Assembly (NCBI RefSeq): GCF_003063665.1
Contig: NZ_NESF01000007.1
Coordinates: 1-64,000 of the forward strand
Direction of reading: 5' to 3'
DNA from: Limnohabitans sp. Hippo3
GTDB taxonomy: Bacteria; Pseudomonadota; Gammaproteobacteria; Burkholderiales; Burkholderiaceae_C
Length of the DNA: 64,000 nt
The notes under the pieces are model-generated. The model was not told the origin of the DNA. It made no database searches and was given only the letters and a program-made list of their open reading frames with translations. The number at the start of each line of letters is the position of its first letter. Position 1 is the first letter of the stretch. This document shows, in pieces, positions 1 through 7,765 of this stretch. Both the position numbers and the translations under genes were made by a program.

Positions 1-108
1 TTGAGCGTTATTGGATAAAACTTTATTGCGAACTTTGCCGTCAGGGCGCAGCAAAGCGCAATCGAACTTTGATTTGGCGATGTCGATGCCAAGAAAGTGT
101 GTGTGCAT
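1..108 (-). CDS. IS110-family transposase, N-terminal fragment cut by the window edge
   Basis: On the minus strand an ATG at 108 opens a reading frame that runs off the left edge (36 codons visible). It begins MHTHFLGIDIAKSKFD and continues CALLRPDGKVRNKVLSNNAQ. The GIDIAKSKFD block is the start of the RuvC-like DEDD domain of IS110-family transposases, and Asp9 is the first catalytic aspartate. IS110 enzymes recombine circular element intermediates into short target sites, and many members target REP palindromes. About 230 bases of non-coding DNA lie between this start codon and a palindrome at 340-407, as expected for the left end of an IS110-group element. Whether the gene is intact cannot be seen. 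The family call is firm despite the short length. Confidence 0.85.
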   Translation of the reverse strand, partial: MHTHFLGIDIAKSKFDCALLRPDGKVRNKVLSNNAQ

Positions 109-120
109 AAAAACTCGAAA

Positions 121-300
121 GATCAACCTTGTGAATGCGGGCTCACGCCAGGGGCGGGCCAAAGATACTGTCCGATCGTGGAACGAGGGTGAGCGCTTGG
201 TGCAAGGAATCTACGTCACGGGCGGTCAAGCCCAAGGTCGGAGGCGGCATCCAAGCGCTCAGACCGAGGTGCCCCTCGGCCATGTCTTGAATATGTTTCA
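121..300 (-). ncRNA. Candidate IS110 bridge RNA in the non-coding left end
   Basis: The segment upstream of the transposase start is non-coding and foldable. Read on the minus strand it has a hairpin with a 6-bp stem (264-269 with 274-279), then a perfect 11-bp stem (190-200 with 251-261) that encloses a 50-base loop (201-250). Loop positions 233-245 match the element/palindrome junction at 338-350 in 12 of 13 positions. IS110-group elements are known to express a bridge RNA from this end, with loops whose guide segments pair to target and donor DNA. The boundaries given are approximate. The RNA assignment is inference from structure, position and the guide-like match. Confidence 0.45.
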
Positions 301-339
301 GAGGAAAACACATCCAAAGGCATTGAGAAAAATCATACA

Positions 340-407
340 AGGTCGGTGGCTTTAGCCCCGACTTGAATTCGTTTCAACGTTCATGTCGGGGCTAAAGCCG
401 CCGACCT
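340..407. repeat. REP-like palindrome, 23-bp arms
   Basis: Two 23-base arms, 340-362 and 385-407, are inverted copies with one mismatch (T347 against C400). They are separated by a 22-base loop (363-384). The core reads GTCGGGGCTAAAGCC in the right arm. The palindrome sits between the IS110 left end and the alpha/beta hydrolase gene, and its right arm covers the first two bases of that gene's stop codon (406-408). It may be both the insertion target of the IS and a 3' stem-loop for the hydrolase transcript. It has no strong T-tract. Confidence 0.8.
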
Positions 408-1215
408 ACAGATCAGCGCCGATGTTGCGCAGACTGGCTTCGATCGCCGCCGCCGTGGCCAGGGGTTTTTCCATGGGGAAGAGGTGTGAGCCGTCGAGCA
501 TCATGATGCGGCCTTTGACCACCTTGTGCGTCAATTCGGCACCCGCTTGCCGCATTTCGGCCGAGTGTGTGCCGCCGATGAAGGCGGCGGGGCATTTGAG
601 TGGTTTGCGCTTGAGCAGGCTGTCGAGTTTGTGGGGCAGGCTGTTGTAGATGGCGGTTTCGATGTCGCGGTCAAAGCTGAGCACGCGTTGGCCTCCCTCG
701 TCGCGGGTGCCGTAGGCAATGTAATCCTGCAGAACCTGTGGGTCCCAACGCGCAAAGGATTTTTTGTGTTGAAAGCTCTCCAGCGCGGCTTGTGCACTGG
801 GCCAGTGATTCCGGCGCTTTTGGCTGATGCGCCCTGGTGACAGGGAGCCGACCAAAGCCGTGCGTTTGGCCAGGCCCAGGGTGGTGGCCCGCCAGCCGCC
901 CAGCACGGGCGAGTCGATCAGCACCACACCCCGCGCCAGATCGGGGTGACGGGCTGCACACATCAAACTCAGGATGCCGCCCAGCGAGTGGCCAACGAGG
1001 AAAGCGGGTTCGCCATCGCCTTGTTTGTCGCGTGCAAAGTCGGCCAGTTGCTCCACCAGATGCGGCCAGTTGTTGGTGACCGGGTATTTCGGATCATGGC
1101 CATACATCTCGACCGCATCGACTTGAAAGCCGCGCTGGCGCAGGTTGTCGAGCATGACCCGGTAGGTGCTGGCCGGAAAGCTGTTGCCGTGCGAGAAGAT
1201 GATGCGTGGGGTCAT
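406..1215 (-). CDS. Alpha/beta hydrolase
   Basis: The 269-residue product has the alpha/beta-hydrolase fold. An oxyanion region FSHGNSF lies near the N-terminus, and a nucleophile elbow GHSLGG near residue 96 is followed by a strand and VVLIDSPVLGGW. The distal histidine is probably in DGSHLFPMEKP near the C-terminus. There is no signal peptide, so it should be cytosolic. The substrate is unknown; such proteins act as esterases, lipases or C-C hydrolases. The ATG at 1215 is the only plausible start and leaves about 200 bases to the divergent ATP-grasp/alpha-E gene. The gene is monocistronic as far as can be seen, and its stop codon lies in the REP-like palindrome. Confidence 0.85.
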   Translation of the reverse strand: MTPRIIFSHGNSFPASTYRVMLDNLRQRGFQVDAVEMYGHDPKYPVTNNWPHLVEQLADFARDKQGDGEPAFLVGHSLGGILSLMCAARHPDLARGVVLIDSPVLGGWRATTLGLAKRTALVGSLSPGRISQKRRNHWPSAQAALESFQHKKSFARWDPQVLQDYIAYGTRDEGGQRVLSFDRDIETAIYNSLPHKLDSLLKRKPLKCPAAFIGGTHSAEMRQAGAELTHKVVKGRIMMLDGSHLFPMEKPLATAAAIEASLRNIGADL

Positions 1216-1418
1216 GCTTTAAAAACAGAGTGAGTAAGAGATGGGAGGCAGGTTGACCCCGCTGCCATGTATTGGATGTGTCGCATCATCGACCAGCGAC
1301 GACAAGTCCAATTGCGCAGGCATGGGCCTATTGTCAGCTCACTTTTTGTGGTCTTGGCGCAGTCGTGTCGGCATCTTAATACACGTGAAAAAGGTCAAAA
1401 TCCAGCGACAATGGTCTG

Positions 1419-4070
1419 ATGAACGACACCTCGCTCCAAAAGCTCAGTGCATTTGAAGTCGAAGCCATGAACTGGCTGGCGCTGGAACAAGAGCGTGCGC
1501 CTGTCGGGCATTGGGATGAGTTGCGAGGCGAAGTCGCACCCCAAGCCATCGCGCAGATACCTGCCGACTCCAACATGACCACCAGCTCGCTCAGCGAGGC
1601 ATGGCAAACCTTCATTGACCCTCTCGCGGCAGAAACCACAGGCCGACTGTCAGACTTGAACAGCCGTATGGCCAACCTCCAGCGACAGGTGTGCGACAAC
1701 GGCGTCACCTACAACGTGTATGCCTCTGCTGACCAGCCGCAAAGACCTTGGTCGCTCGATCTGTTCCCGCTCATGCTGGGACACAAGGATTGGCAGAGAA
1801 TTGAAGTCGGGGTGATGCAGCGCATGCAACTGCTCGAACGCATCATGGCCGACGCCTATGGTCCGCAGAGTTTGGTGCTCAGCGGCCAGCTGCCTGCCGC
1901 TTTGGTGCAGGGCCATCCCGCTTACCTGCCTGCCATGCAGGGTGTGTTGCCTGTGGGTGGGCGCTACCTGTCTTTGGCTGCATTCGACTTGGCGCGCGGG
2001 CCTGACGGTGGCTGGTGGCTGTTGTCGCAGCGCACTCAAGCGCCTTCAGGCTTGGGTTATCTGCTCGAAAACCGGCAGATTGTGTCGCGTCTTTTTCCGC
2101 AAGCCTTCGAGGCATTTTCTGTGCAGCGGCTGGCCGAAACCTACAGCACGCTGATTGATGGCATCAAGGCTCGCAGTCCCGCCGGAGATCGCGCCCATAT
2201 CGCCTTGCTGACGCCCGGTCCTTACAACGAAACCTATTTCGAGCATGCCTACTTGGCGCGCTATTTGGGTTTGAGCCTGGTACAAGGCAATGACCTGACC
2301 GTCCGTGACCAAAAGCTTTATTTGAAAACCTTGCAAGGCTTGCAACCTGTGCACGGCTTGCTCAAGCGTGTCGATGATGACTGGTTGGACCCCCTGGAAA
2401 TGCGCGCAGACTCTACGCTGGGCGTACCTGGTTTGTTGCAAGCTGTGCGCAGTGGCCATGTTCTGGTGGCCAACACCCCGGGTTCGGGCTTTCTGGAGTC
2501 AAGTGCGCTGCTGGGTTTCATGCCCACATTGGCGCGTGATCTGCTGGGCGAAGAGCTGCAATTGCCCGCTATACCGAGCTGGTGGTGTGGAGAAGCCGCT
2601 GCGCTGCAAGACGTGTTGCCCCGCATCTGCAGCTGTGTCATCAAACCCACCTACCCCCACAACACCGACCGCCAAAGCTTTGAGCCCGTTCAGGGTCACA
2701 CGCTTACCCCGCAGGCACAAGATGAATGGGCGGCTCGCATCTTGCGCGACCCGGATGCTTACACGCTCCAGTCGTGGCTGCCCTTGTCGCACCAACCGAC
2801 ATGGCAGACCGATGCCGATGGTGTGCCTGGCATTCAATCTCGCCCCTTGGTGCTGCGTGTATTTGCCGTGGCAGATGCCCGGGGTGGTTGGCAAGTCTTG
2901 CCTGGGGGCTTGGCTCGTCTGGGGACTCGCGAAGGCATTGCCTCGATGCAGCGCGGTGGCAGCAGCGCCGACGTGTGGGTGCAAAGTGTTGGCGCCGAAC
3001 GCGGCAAGACAGCCTGTGAGCCCGAGCCATCAAAGCCTCAAAGCGCGGTATTGGCTGGTCTGTCGCAACGTCAACGCTTGGTCACCAGTCGCGCCGCTGA
3101 GAACCTGTTCTGGATGGGGCGCTACACCGAGCGGACAGAAAATACTTTGGGTCTGGTTCGCCTGAGTCTGGAAATTTTGGGCAGCGAAAACCAGCATCAG
3201 CCTGGTCTGCTCGATTTCATAACCCGCCTGGCCAATCGGCACGGTCTGGTGCGAGCAGGGGTGCCGCCAGCATCTCAGGCACACCGGGTGTTTGAGCGCT
3301 CGCTTGTTGCAGGCCTGTGGGACTCAAAGCTGGCCACCAGCGTCGGTTTCAATTTGCGCGCTGTGCGACTGGCCGCTGCTTCGGTGCGCGAACGCCTTTC
3401 CCCCGAGCATTGGCGTTTGCTCGAACAAGCCGAGTCACGCTTTTTCAATTCGGATGGGTCGAGTGCCACACCCGATACGCTGTCGGTGCAAAGCCTTCTG
3501 GCCGAAACCAGTCAAAGGCTGGCCGCTTTGACTGGTGCGCAAACAGACCGCATGAGCCGAGATGACGGTTGGCGTTTGCTCTCTATTGGGCGGCATATCG
3601 AGCGCATGCAGTTCTTGTCCAGCGCTCTATCAGAAGCCGTGCAGTTGGGTTTGATCGGTGAGCAAGCCGGCTTTGATGCTGTACTCGAGCTGTTTGACAG
3701 CACCATCAGTTTCCATGCGCAGTATCAGCAAAGCCGCACGCCCCAAGCTATGATGGATTTGCTGGTAACCAATTCTGACAATCCACGTTCTTTGGGCTGG
3801 GTTGCCCACACCTTGCGCGCGCGCTTGCTGCGCATGGGCCAATTGGCCGATGGCGCCACCTTGTCTTTGGCTGAGCTGGTGCCGCAACTCGTTGAAATGA
3901 CGCCTGAGTCGCTGTGGCCTTGGGAGAACACTGGGGCTCAACCCGGTAAGACATTGCCTTTGCATGCCGCTCTGGTCCAGTGTCAAACCGCTGCCCGAGA
4001 TGTTTCTGACCAACTTTGCGGCCTGTTCTTCACCCACAGCGGCGAAGCCCGCTACAGCGTTGGCGCCTGA
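1419..4070 (+). CDS. Circularly permuted ATP-grasp / alpha-E fusion protein (degenerate ATP-grasp half)
   Basis: This 883-residue protein joins two families that are separate genes 1-3 kb downstream. Residues of roughly 100-540 match the circularly permuted ATP-grasp family (COG2308; shared blocks include LTPGPYNETYFEHAYLARYLG and RVDDDWLDP). Residues from about 556 to the end match the alpha-E domain (COG2307), starting AENLFWMGRYTERTENT. The stand-alone paralogue has EDN in LEDNLRVPSG; here the matching positions are Ser203-Gln204-Arg205 before a conserved PSG. The glycine-rich KEVHGAGGYG segment is also replaced, by KPTYPHNTDR. The ATP-grasp half may therefore be inactive. The gene is 16 bases upstream of a transglutaminase gene, and the two probably form one operon. 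The start is the first ATG; an internal Met near residue 53 is possible. Confidence 0.88.
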   Translation: MNDTSLQKLSAFEVEAMNWLALEQERAPVGHWDELRGEVAPQAIAQIPADSNMTTSSLSEAWQTFIDPLAAETTGRLSDLNSRMANLQRQVCDNGVTYNVYASADQPQRPWSLDLFPLMLGHKDWQRIEVGVMQRMQLLERIMADAYGPQSLVLSGQLPAALVQGHPAYLPAMQGVLPVGGRYLSLAAFDLARGPDGGWWLLSQRTQAPSGLGYLLENRQIVSRLFPQAFEAFSVQRLAETYSTLIDGIKARSPAGDRAHIALLTPGPYNETYFEHAYLARYLGLSLVQGNDLTVRDQKLYLKTLQGLQPVHGLLKRVDDDWLDPLEMRADSTLGVPGLLQAVRSGHVLVANTPGSGFLESSALLGFMPTLARDLLGEELQLPAIPSWWCGEAAALQDVLPRICSCVIKPTYPHNTDRQSFEPVQGHTLTPQAQDEWAARILRDPDAYTLQSWLPLSHQPTWQTDADGVPGIQSRPLVLRVFAVADARGGWQVLPGGLARLGTREGIASMQRGGSSADVWVQSVGAERGKTACEPEPSKPQSAVLAGLSQRQRLVTSRAAENLFWMGRYTERTENTLGLVRLSLEILGSENQHQPGLLDFITRLANRHGLVRAGVPPASQAHRVFERSLVAGLWDSKLATSVGFNLRAVRLAAASVRERLSPEHWRLLEQAESRFFNSDGSSATPDTLSVQSLLAETSQRLAALTGAQTDRMSRDDGWRLLSIGRHIERMQFLSSALSEAVQLGLIGEQAGFDAVLELFDSTISFHAQYQQSRTPQAMMDLLVTNSDNPRSLGWVAHTLRARLLRMGQLADGATLSLAELVPQLVEMTPESLWPWENTGAQPGKTLPLHAALVQCQTAARDVSDQLCGLFFTHSGEARYSVGA

Positions 4071-4086
4071 CTGGGCCCTCTAACCT

Positions 4087-4986
4087 ATGCGCTTGGCCAT
4101 CACCCACGAAACCCGCTACCGCTATAACCCTTCGGTACAAACCGCACAGCACGTGGCGCATCTGCAACCTGCCAATACGCCTTGTCAACAGGTCATCAGC
4201 CATGGGATGCACATCGAACCTGAAGCTGCAGTGCACCATAATGTGGATGCTTTTTTCAATCATCGGACGTATTGGGCCTTCACGAACCCACACGGTAGCC
4301 TCATGGTTCGGGCGCACAGTGAACTGGACACCATGAGCGTGGAGCCGTGCACATCGGTGCAAAGCTGGGAGTCGGTGCGCGAACGTTTCCGTTACCGGGC
4401 AGGGCAAGCTGGCGATGTGCACAGCCAATTTGTATTTGGCTCACACCATGCGCCCGTGCATGAAGCGTTCCGAGCCTACGCGCAAAGCAGTTTCACGCCC
4501 GGCCGCCCTCTGATGCAGGCCGCGCAAGAATTGACAACGCGCATGTACCGCGATTTCCGTTACGAAACGGCAAGCACCGACATCAACACCCCTGCTCTGG
4601 AAGCTTTGCAAAACAAACGCGGTGTTTGCCAGGATTTTGCACACATCCTGTTGGCTTGCTTGCGTTCATTGGGATTGCCAGCGCGTTATGTGAGTGGTTA
4701 TCTGTTGACCGAACCGCCTGCGGGTCAGCCAAGGCTGCAGGGGAGTGACGCTTCACATGCCTGGGCTTCGGTTTATTTGCCCGAGCTGGCCGGGCACGTT
4801 TGCCAAGGTTGGCTGGATCTGGACCCGACTAATGACCGTACTGGCCTGGCCAGTCCGGGGGAGGACTATGTGCGGTTGGCCGTTGGCCGTGACTTTGCCG
4901 ATGTTTCGCCACTGCGCGGCGTCTTGCAAGGCGGCGGTTCGCACACCCTCGAAGTGGCGGTGACTGTCGTGCCCCTGGATGCCTAG
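4087..4986 (+). CDS. Transglutaminase-like cysteine peptidase/ligase
   Basis: The 299-residue protein has the bacterial transglutaminase N-terminal domain (residues 1-80, starting MRLAITHETRYRYNPSVQ) and a transglutaminase core. The catalytic triad is visible: Cys181 in NKRGVCQDFAH, His224 in SDASHAWASVYLP, and Asp246 in WLDLDPTND. There is no signal peptide, so it should act in the cytosol. In this locus type the family is predicted to cleave or form peptide/isopeptide bonds on molecules made by the ATP-grasp partner. It starts 16 bases after the fusion gene and ends 34 bases before the convergent alpha-E gene. Confidence 0.88.
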   Translation: MRLAITHETRYRYNPSVQTAQHVAHLQPANTPCQQVISHGMHIEPEAAVHHNVDAFFNHRTYWAFTNPHGSLMVRAHSELDTMSVEPCTSVQSWESVRERFRYRAGQAGDVHSQFVFGSHHAPVHEAFRAYAQSSFTPGRPLMQAAQELTTRMYRDFRYETASTDINTPALEALQNKRGVCQDFAHILLACLRSLGLPARYVSGYLLTEPPAGQPRLQGSDASHAWASVYLPELAGHVCQGWLDLDPTNDRTGLASPGEDYVRLAVGRDFADVSPLRGVLQGGGSHTLEVAVTVVPLDA

Positions 4987-5020
4987 ATGGGTGCTGGCCG
5001 AAGGCCTGAAAACCTTGTCC

Positions 5021-5998
5021 TCAAGAGGATTGAGGCATCAAAAATTCACGGCTGATGCGCCCGCCCAGAACATTCACACGCTCAAGGAACTGGGTCAAGT
5101 AAGCGTGCAGGCCCGTTGCCAGGATTTCGTCAATGCGGCCGAAAGCCAGTTCTGAGCGCAGCCGACCAGCATGGCGCAGCGTGTCGCTGTCCACATCATG
5201 CGAGACCAGTTTCAAGTTGGAGACCACTTCGTTCAGGCTGGCGTGCAAAGAACGCGGCATGTCGGGCCGCAAGATCAATAATTCGGCCACGCGCTCAGGG
5301 CGGATCACATCGCGGTAGACCTTGCGGTACACCTCAAATCCACTGACGCTACGCAAAATGGCGCTCCAATGGTAAAAATCGTATTCCTGAGAACTCTCGG
5401 TCTCTGATGTGCCGTATTGGGGCGCACCAAAAAAATCGTTTTGCATGGCGTGGAATTTCACGTCAACCAGCCGCGCTGTGTTGTCGGCGCGTTCCAGAAA
5501 CGTACCCATCCGCATGAAGTGAAGCGACTCGTCCATCAGCATGGTGCCCACGGTCACGCCGCGTGACAGGTGAGAGCGGAACTTCACCCATTCAAAAAAT
5601 TGACCTGGATCACCTTCCAGCTCACCGTTTTTGAGCATGCGGTTCACCTCCAGCCAAGTTTGATTTTGGGTTTCCCAAACTTCGGTGGTCAGCGTGCCGC
5701 GCACGGCACGCGCGTTTTCACGAGCTGCACGCAGGCAGGAAATGATGGAGGAGGGGTTGTCCACGTCTTTCACCATGAAGGACATGACATCTTTAGGGGT
5801 GATGGTTTTGTACAGCGCCAGGTAAGAGGGCAGCAACTCGCTGATGGACAAAATACCTTCCCAGCCCGCCTCGACCGCCGCAGCCGATTGGGGCAACAGC
5901 GAAGTCTCGTAGCTCACATTGAGCATACGGGCGGTGTTCTCTGCCCGCTCCATGTAGCGGGACATCCAGAACAGGTGGTCGGCGGTTCTTGAAAGCAT
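5021..5998 (-). CDS. Alpha-E domain-containing protein (COG2307)
   Basis: The 325-residue all-helical protein starts MLSRTADHLFWMSRYMERAENTARML, the hallmark of the alpha-E family. The family is named for its helices with conserved acidic residues. It occurs nearly always beside, or fused to, circularly permuted ATP-grasp ligases and is thought to work with them in peptide synthesis or modification; no activity is established. The ATG at 5998 fits the family N-terminus, and longer readings upstream would overlap the ATP-grasp gene. The start lies 11 bases after the stop of the ATP-grasp gene, so the two form a tight operon. Confidence 0.9.
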   Translation of the reverse strand: MLSRTADHLFWMSRYMERAENTARMLNVSYETSLLPQSAAAVEAGWEGILSISELLPSYLALYKTITPKDVMSFMVKDVDNPSSIISCLRAARENARAVRGTLTTEVWETQNQTWLEVNRMLKNGELEGDPGQFFEWVKFRSHLSRGVTVGTMLMDESLHFMRMGTFLERADNTARLVDVKFHAMQNDFFGAPQYGTSETESSQEYDFYHWSAILRSVSGFEVYRKVYRDVIRPERVAELLILRPDMPRSLHASLNEVVSNLKLVSHDVDSDTLRHAGRLRSELAFGRIDEILATGLHAYLTQFLERVNVLGGRISREFLMPQSS

Positions 5999-6009
5999 GT
6001 GTGTTCTCC

Positions 6010-7461
6010 TCAGTCCTGCAAAATCCAGGTGTCTTTGGTGCCACCGCCTTGGCTGCTGTTGACCACTAATGAGCCTTTTTTGAGCGCTACGCGCGTGAGG
6101 CCGCCGGGCACCATCTGCACGGTGCGACCACTCAGCACAAATGGCCGCAGGTCGATGTGGCGTGGCGCGATGCCGCTGTCCACAAAGGTGGGGCAACTGG
6201 ACAGGCTGAGCGTCGGCTGCGCGATGTAACCCTCGGGGTTGGCCAGCAGTGCACCACGGAAGCGTTCGATCTCTTCTTTGGTGGAGGCCGGACCGACCAG
6301 CATGCCGTAGCCGCCTGCGCCGTGAACCTCCTTGACCACCAGATCTTTCAGGTTGGCCAGGGTGTACTGCAGGTCGTCGGGCTTGCGGCACTGAAAAGTG
6401 GGCACGTTTTTGAGGATGGGTTCCTCGCCCAGATAGAACTTGATCATGTCGGGCACGTAGGGGTAGATCGACTTGTCGTCCGCCACACCTGTGCCCACCG
6501 CGTTGCAAATCGCGACATGCCCCGCCTTATAGGCCTCCATCAGGCCCGCGCAGCCCAGCGTCGAGGTGGGGCGGAACACGTTGGGGTCCAAAAAGTCGTC
6601 GTCCACCCGGCGGTAGATCACATCCACCCGCTTGGGGCCTCGCGTGGTGCGCATGTAGACGAACTTGTCTTTGACAAACAGGTCTTGCCCTTCGACCAAC
6701 TCCACGCCCATTTGCTGCGCCAAAAATGCGTGCTCGAAATAAGCGCTGTTGTACATGCCGGGGGTGAGCACCACCACCGTGGGCTCGGCTGTGGTGGCCG
6801 GGCTGCTGGCGCGAAGGGTCTCCAGAAGCAGGTCGGGGTAATGCGCTACCGGGGCCACGCGGTGCTGGCTGAACAACTCGGGGAACAGCCGCATCATCAT
6901 CTTGCGGTCTTCGAGCATGTAGCTCACGCCGCTGGGCACGCGCAAGTTGTCCTCGAGCACGTAGTACTCACCGTTTCCCGCACTGTCCGGGGCGCGTACG
7001 ATGTCGATGCCACTGATGTGGGAATAGATGTGGTTGGGCACATCCACGCCCGCCATTTCGGGGCGAAATTGAGCGTTGTTTTCGATCTGCTCGCGGGGGA
7101 TCACTCCGGCCTTGAGGATGTCTTGGTCGTGGTACACATCGTGGATGAAGCGGTTGAGGGCCGTGACGCGTTGCACCAGACCCGTTTCCATGCTTTTCCA
7201 TTCTTGGGCGGCGATCACCCGGGGGATCAGATCAAACGGGATGAGGCGCTCGGTGCCTGAGCCATCTTCGTCTTTGTCGCCATAAACCGCAAAAGTGATG
7301 CCGACGCGGCGAAAAATCATCTCGGCTTCTTCACGCCTTGCCGTCATGGTCTGAGGGGCCTGTGTGTTCAACCAACGGGCGTAGGCTTCATAGTGTTGGC
7401 GGACTTCTCCTGCATGGCCTGGTGTGGGCAGGCGGCTGTACATTTCGTCGAATTGGCGCAT
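6010..7461 (-). CDS. Circularly permuted ATP-grasp ligase (COG2308)
   Basis: The 483-residue protein keeps the family's key motifs. LEDNLRVPSG (Glu170, Asp171, Asn172) is the likely metal/ATP site. A glycine-rich VHGAGGYGMLVGP block follows, and FEHAFLAQQMG and YRRVDDDFLDP are shared with the fusion protein at 1419-4070. ATP-grasp enzymes join a carboxylate to an amine through an acyl-phosphate. In this family the predicted job is to make a peptide-like product or tag; the substrate is unknown. It lies first in an operon with the alpha-E gene and is divergent from the transglutaminase-DUF2126 gene. A second Met at residue 7 is an alternative start. Confidence 0.92.
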   Translation of the reverse strand: MRQFDEMYSRLPTPGHAGEVRQHYEAYARWLNTQAPQTMTARREEAEMIFRRVGITFAVYGDKDEDGSGTERLIPFDLIPRVIAAQEWKSMETGLVQRVTALNRFIHDVYHDQDILKAGVIPREQIENNAQFRPEMAGVDVPNHIYSHISGIDIVRAPDSAGNGEYYVLEDNLRVPSGVSYMLEDRKMMMRLFPELFSQHRVAPVAHYPDLLLETLRASSPATTAEPTVVVLTPGMYNSAYFEHAFLAQQMGVELVEGQDLFVKDKFVYMRTTRGPKRVDVIYRRVDDDFLDPNVFRPTSTLGCAGLMEAYKAGHVAICNAVGTGVADDKSIYPYVPDMIKFYLGEEPILKNVPTFQCRKPDDLQYTLANLKDLVVKEVHGAGGYGMLVGPASTKEEIERFRGALLANPEGYIAQPTLSLSSCPTFVDSGIAPRHIDLRPFVLSGRTVQMVPGGLTRVALKKGSLVVNSSQGGGTKDTWILQD

Positions 7462-7765
7462 GGCTCTTCACTCCTGGATCAGTATTAGCAAGATGTATAC
7501 CTATGCTGGCTTGCCTGAATCCAGCAGATCTGAACGGGTATGCCGTCCGACTCTCTGCGGTCAGCGGTCATAGCCGTGTCGCACCCAAAATTGGGCTAGA
7601 TCGTGCACATTGACGGTGCCATGTCGCGATTGGCACCAAAGAAGTGCGGCCTGGCACTCGTCTGGCGCTTTGAGCCTGGCGTCGGTGATTGGCGCGTGTC
7701 TTGCTAGTTGCACAGGCCCAAGCTGCATTTGTCATGCATGTAGCCCCTGTTGCGCTGCCAGAGAT
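7462..7765. promoter_or_regulatory. Divergent control region of the ATP-grasp and transglutaminase-DUF2126 genes
   Basis: This 304-base region separates two divergent genes and must hold promoters for both. No convincing gene was found in it, because an upstream extension of the plus-strand frame (7610-7765) is Cys-rich and unlike the family. At 7651-7667 the sequence CTGGCAC-TCGTC-TGGC has the GG-N10-GC spacing of a sigma-54 promoter, about 100 bases before the ATG at 7766, but the second half is a poor match. No further operator was recognised. Confidence 0.3.

Noticed and set aside
7610..7765. N-terminal extension of the transglutaminase-DUF2126 protein
   Set aside because: The added 52 residues are Cys-rich and not seen at family N-termini, and the ATG at 7766 opens the conserved domain.
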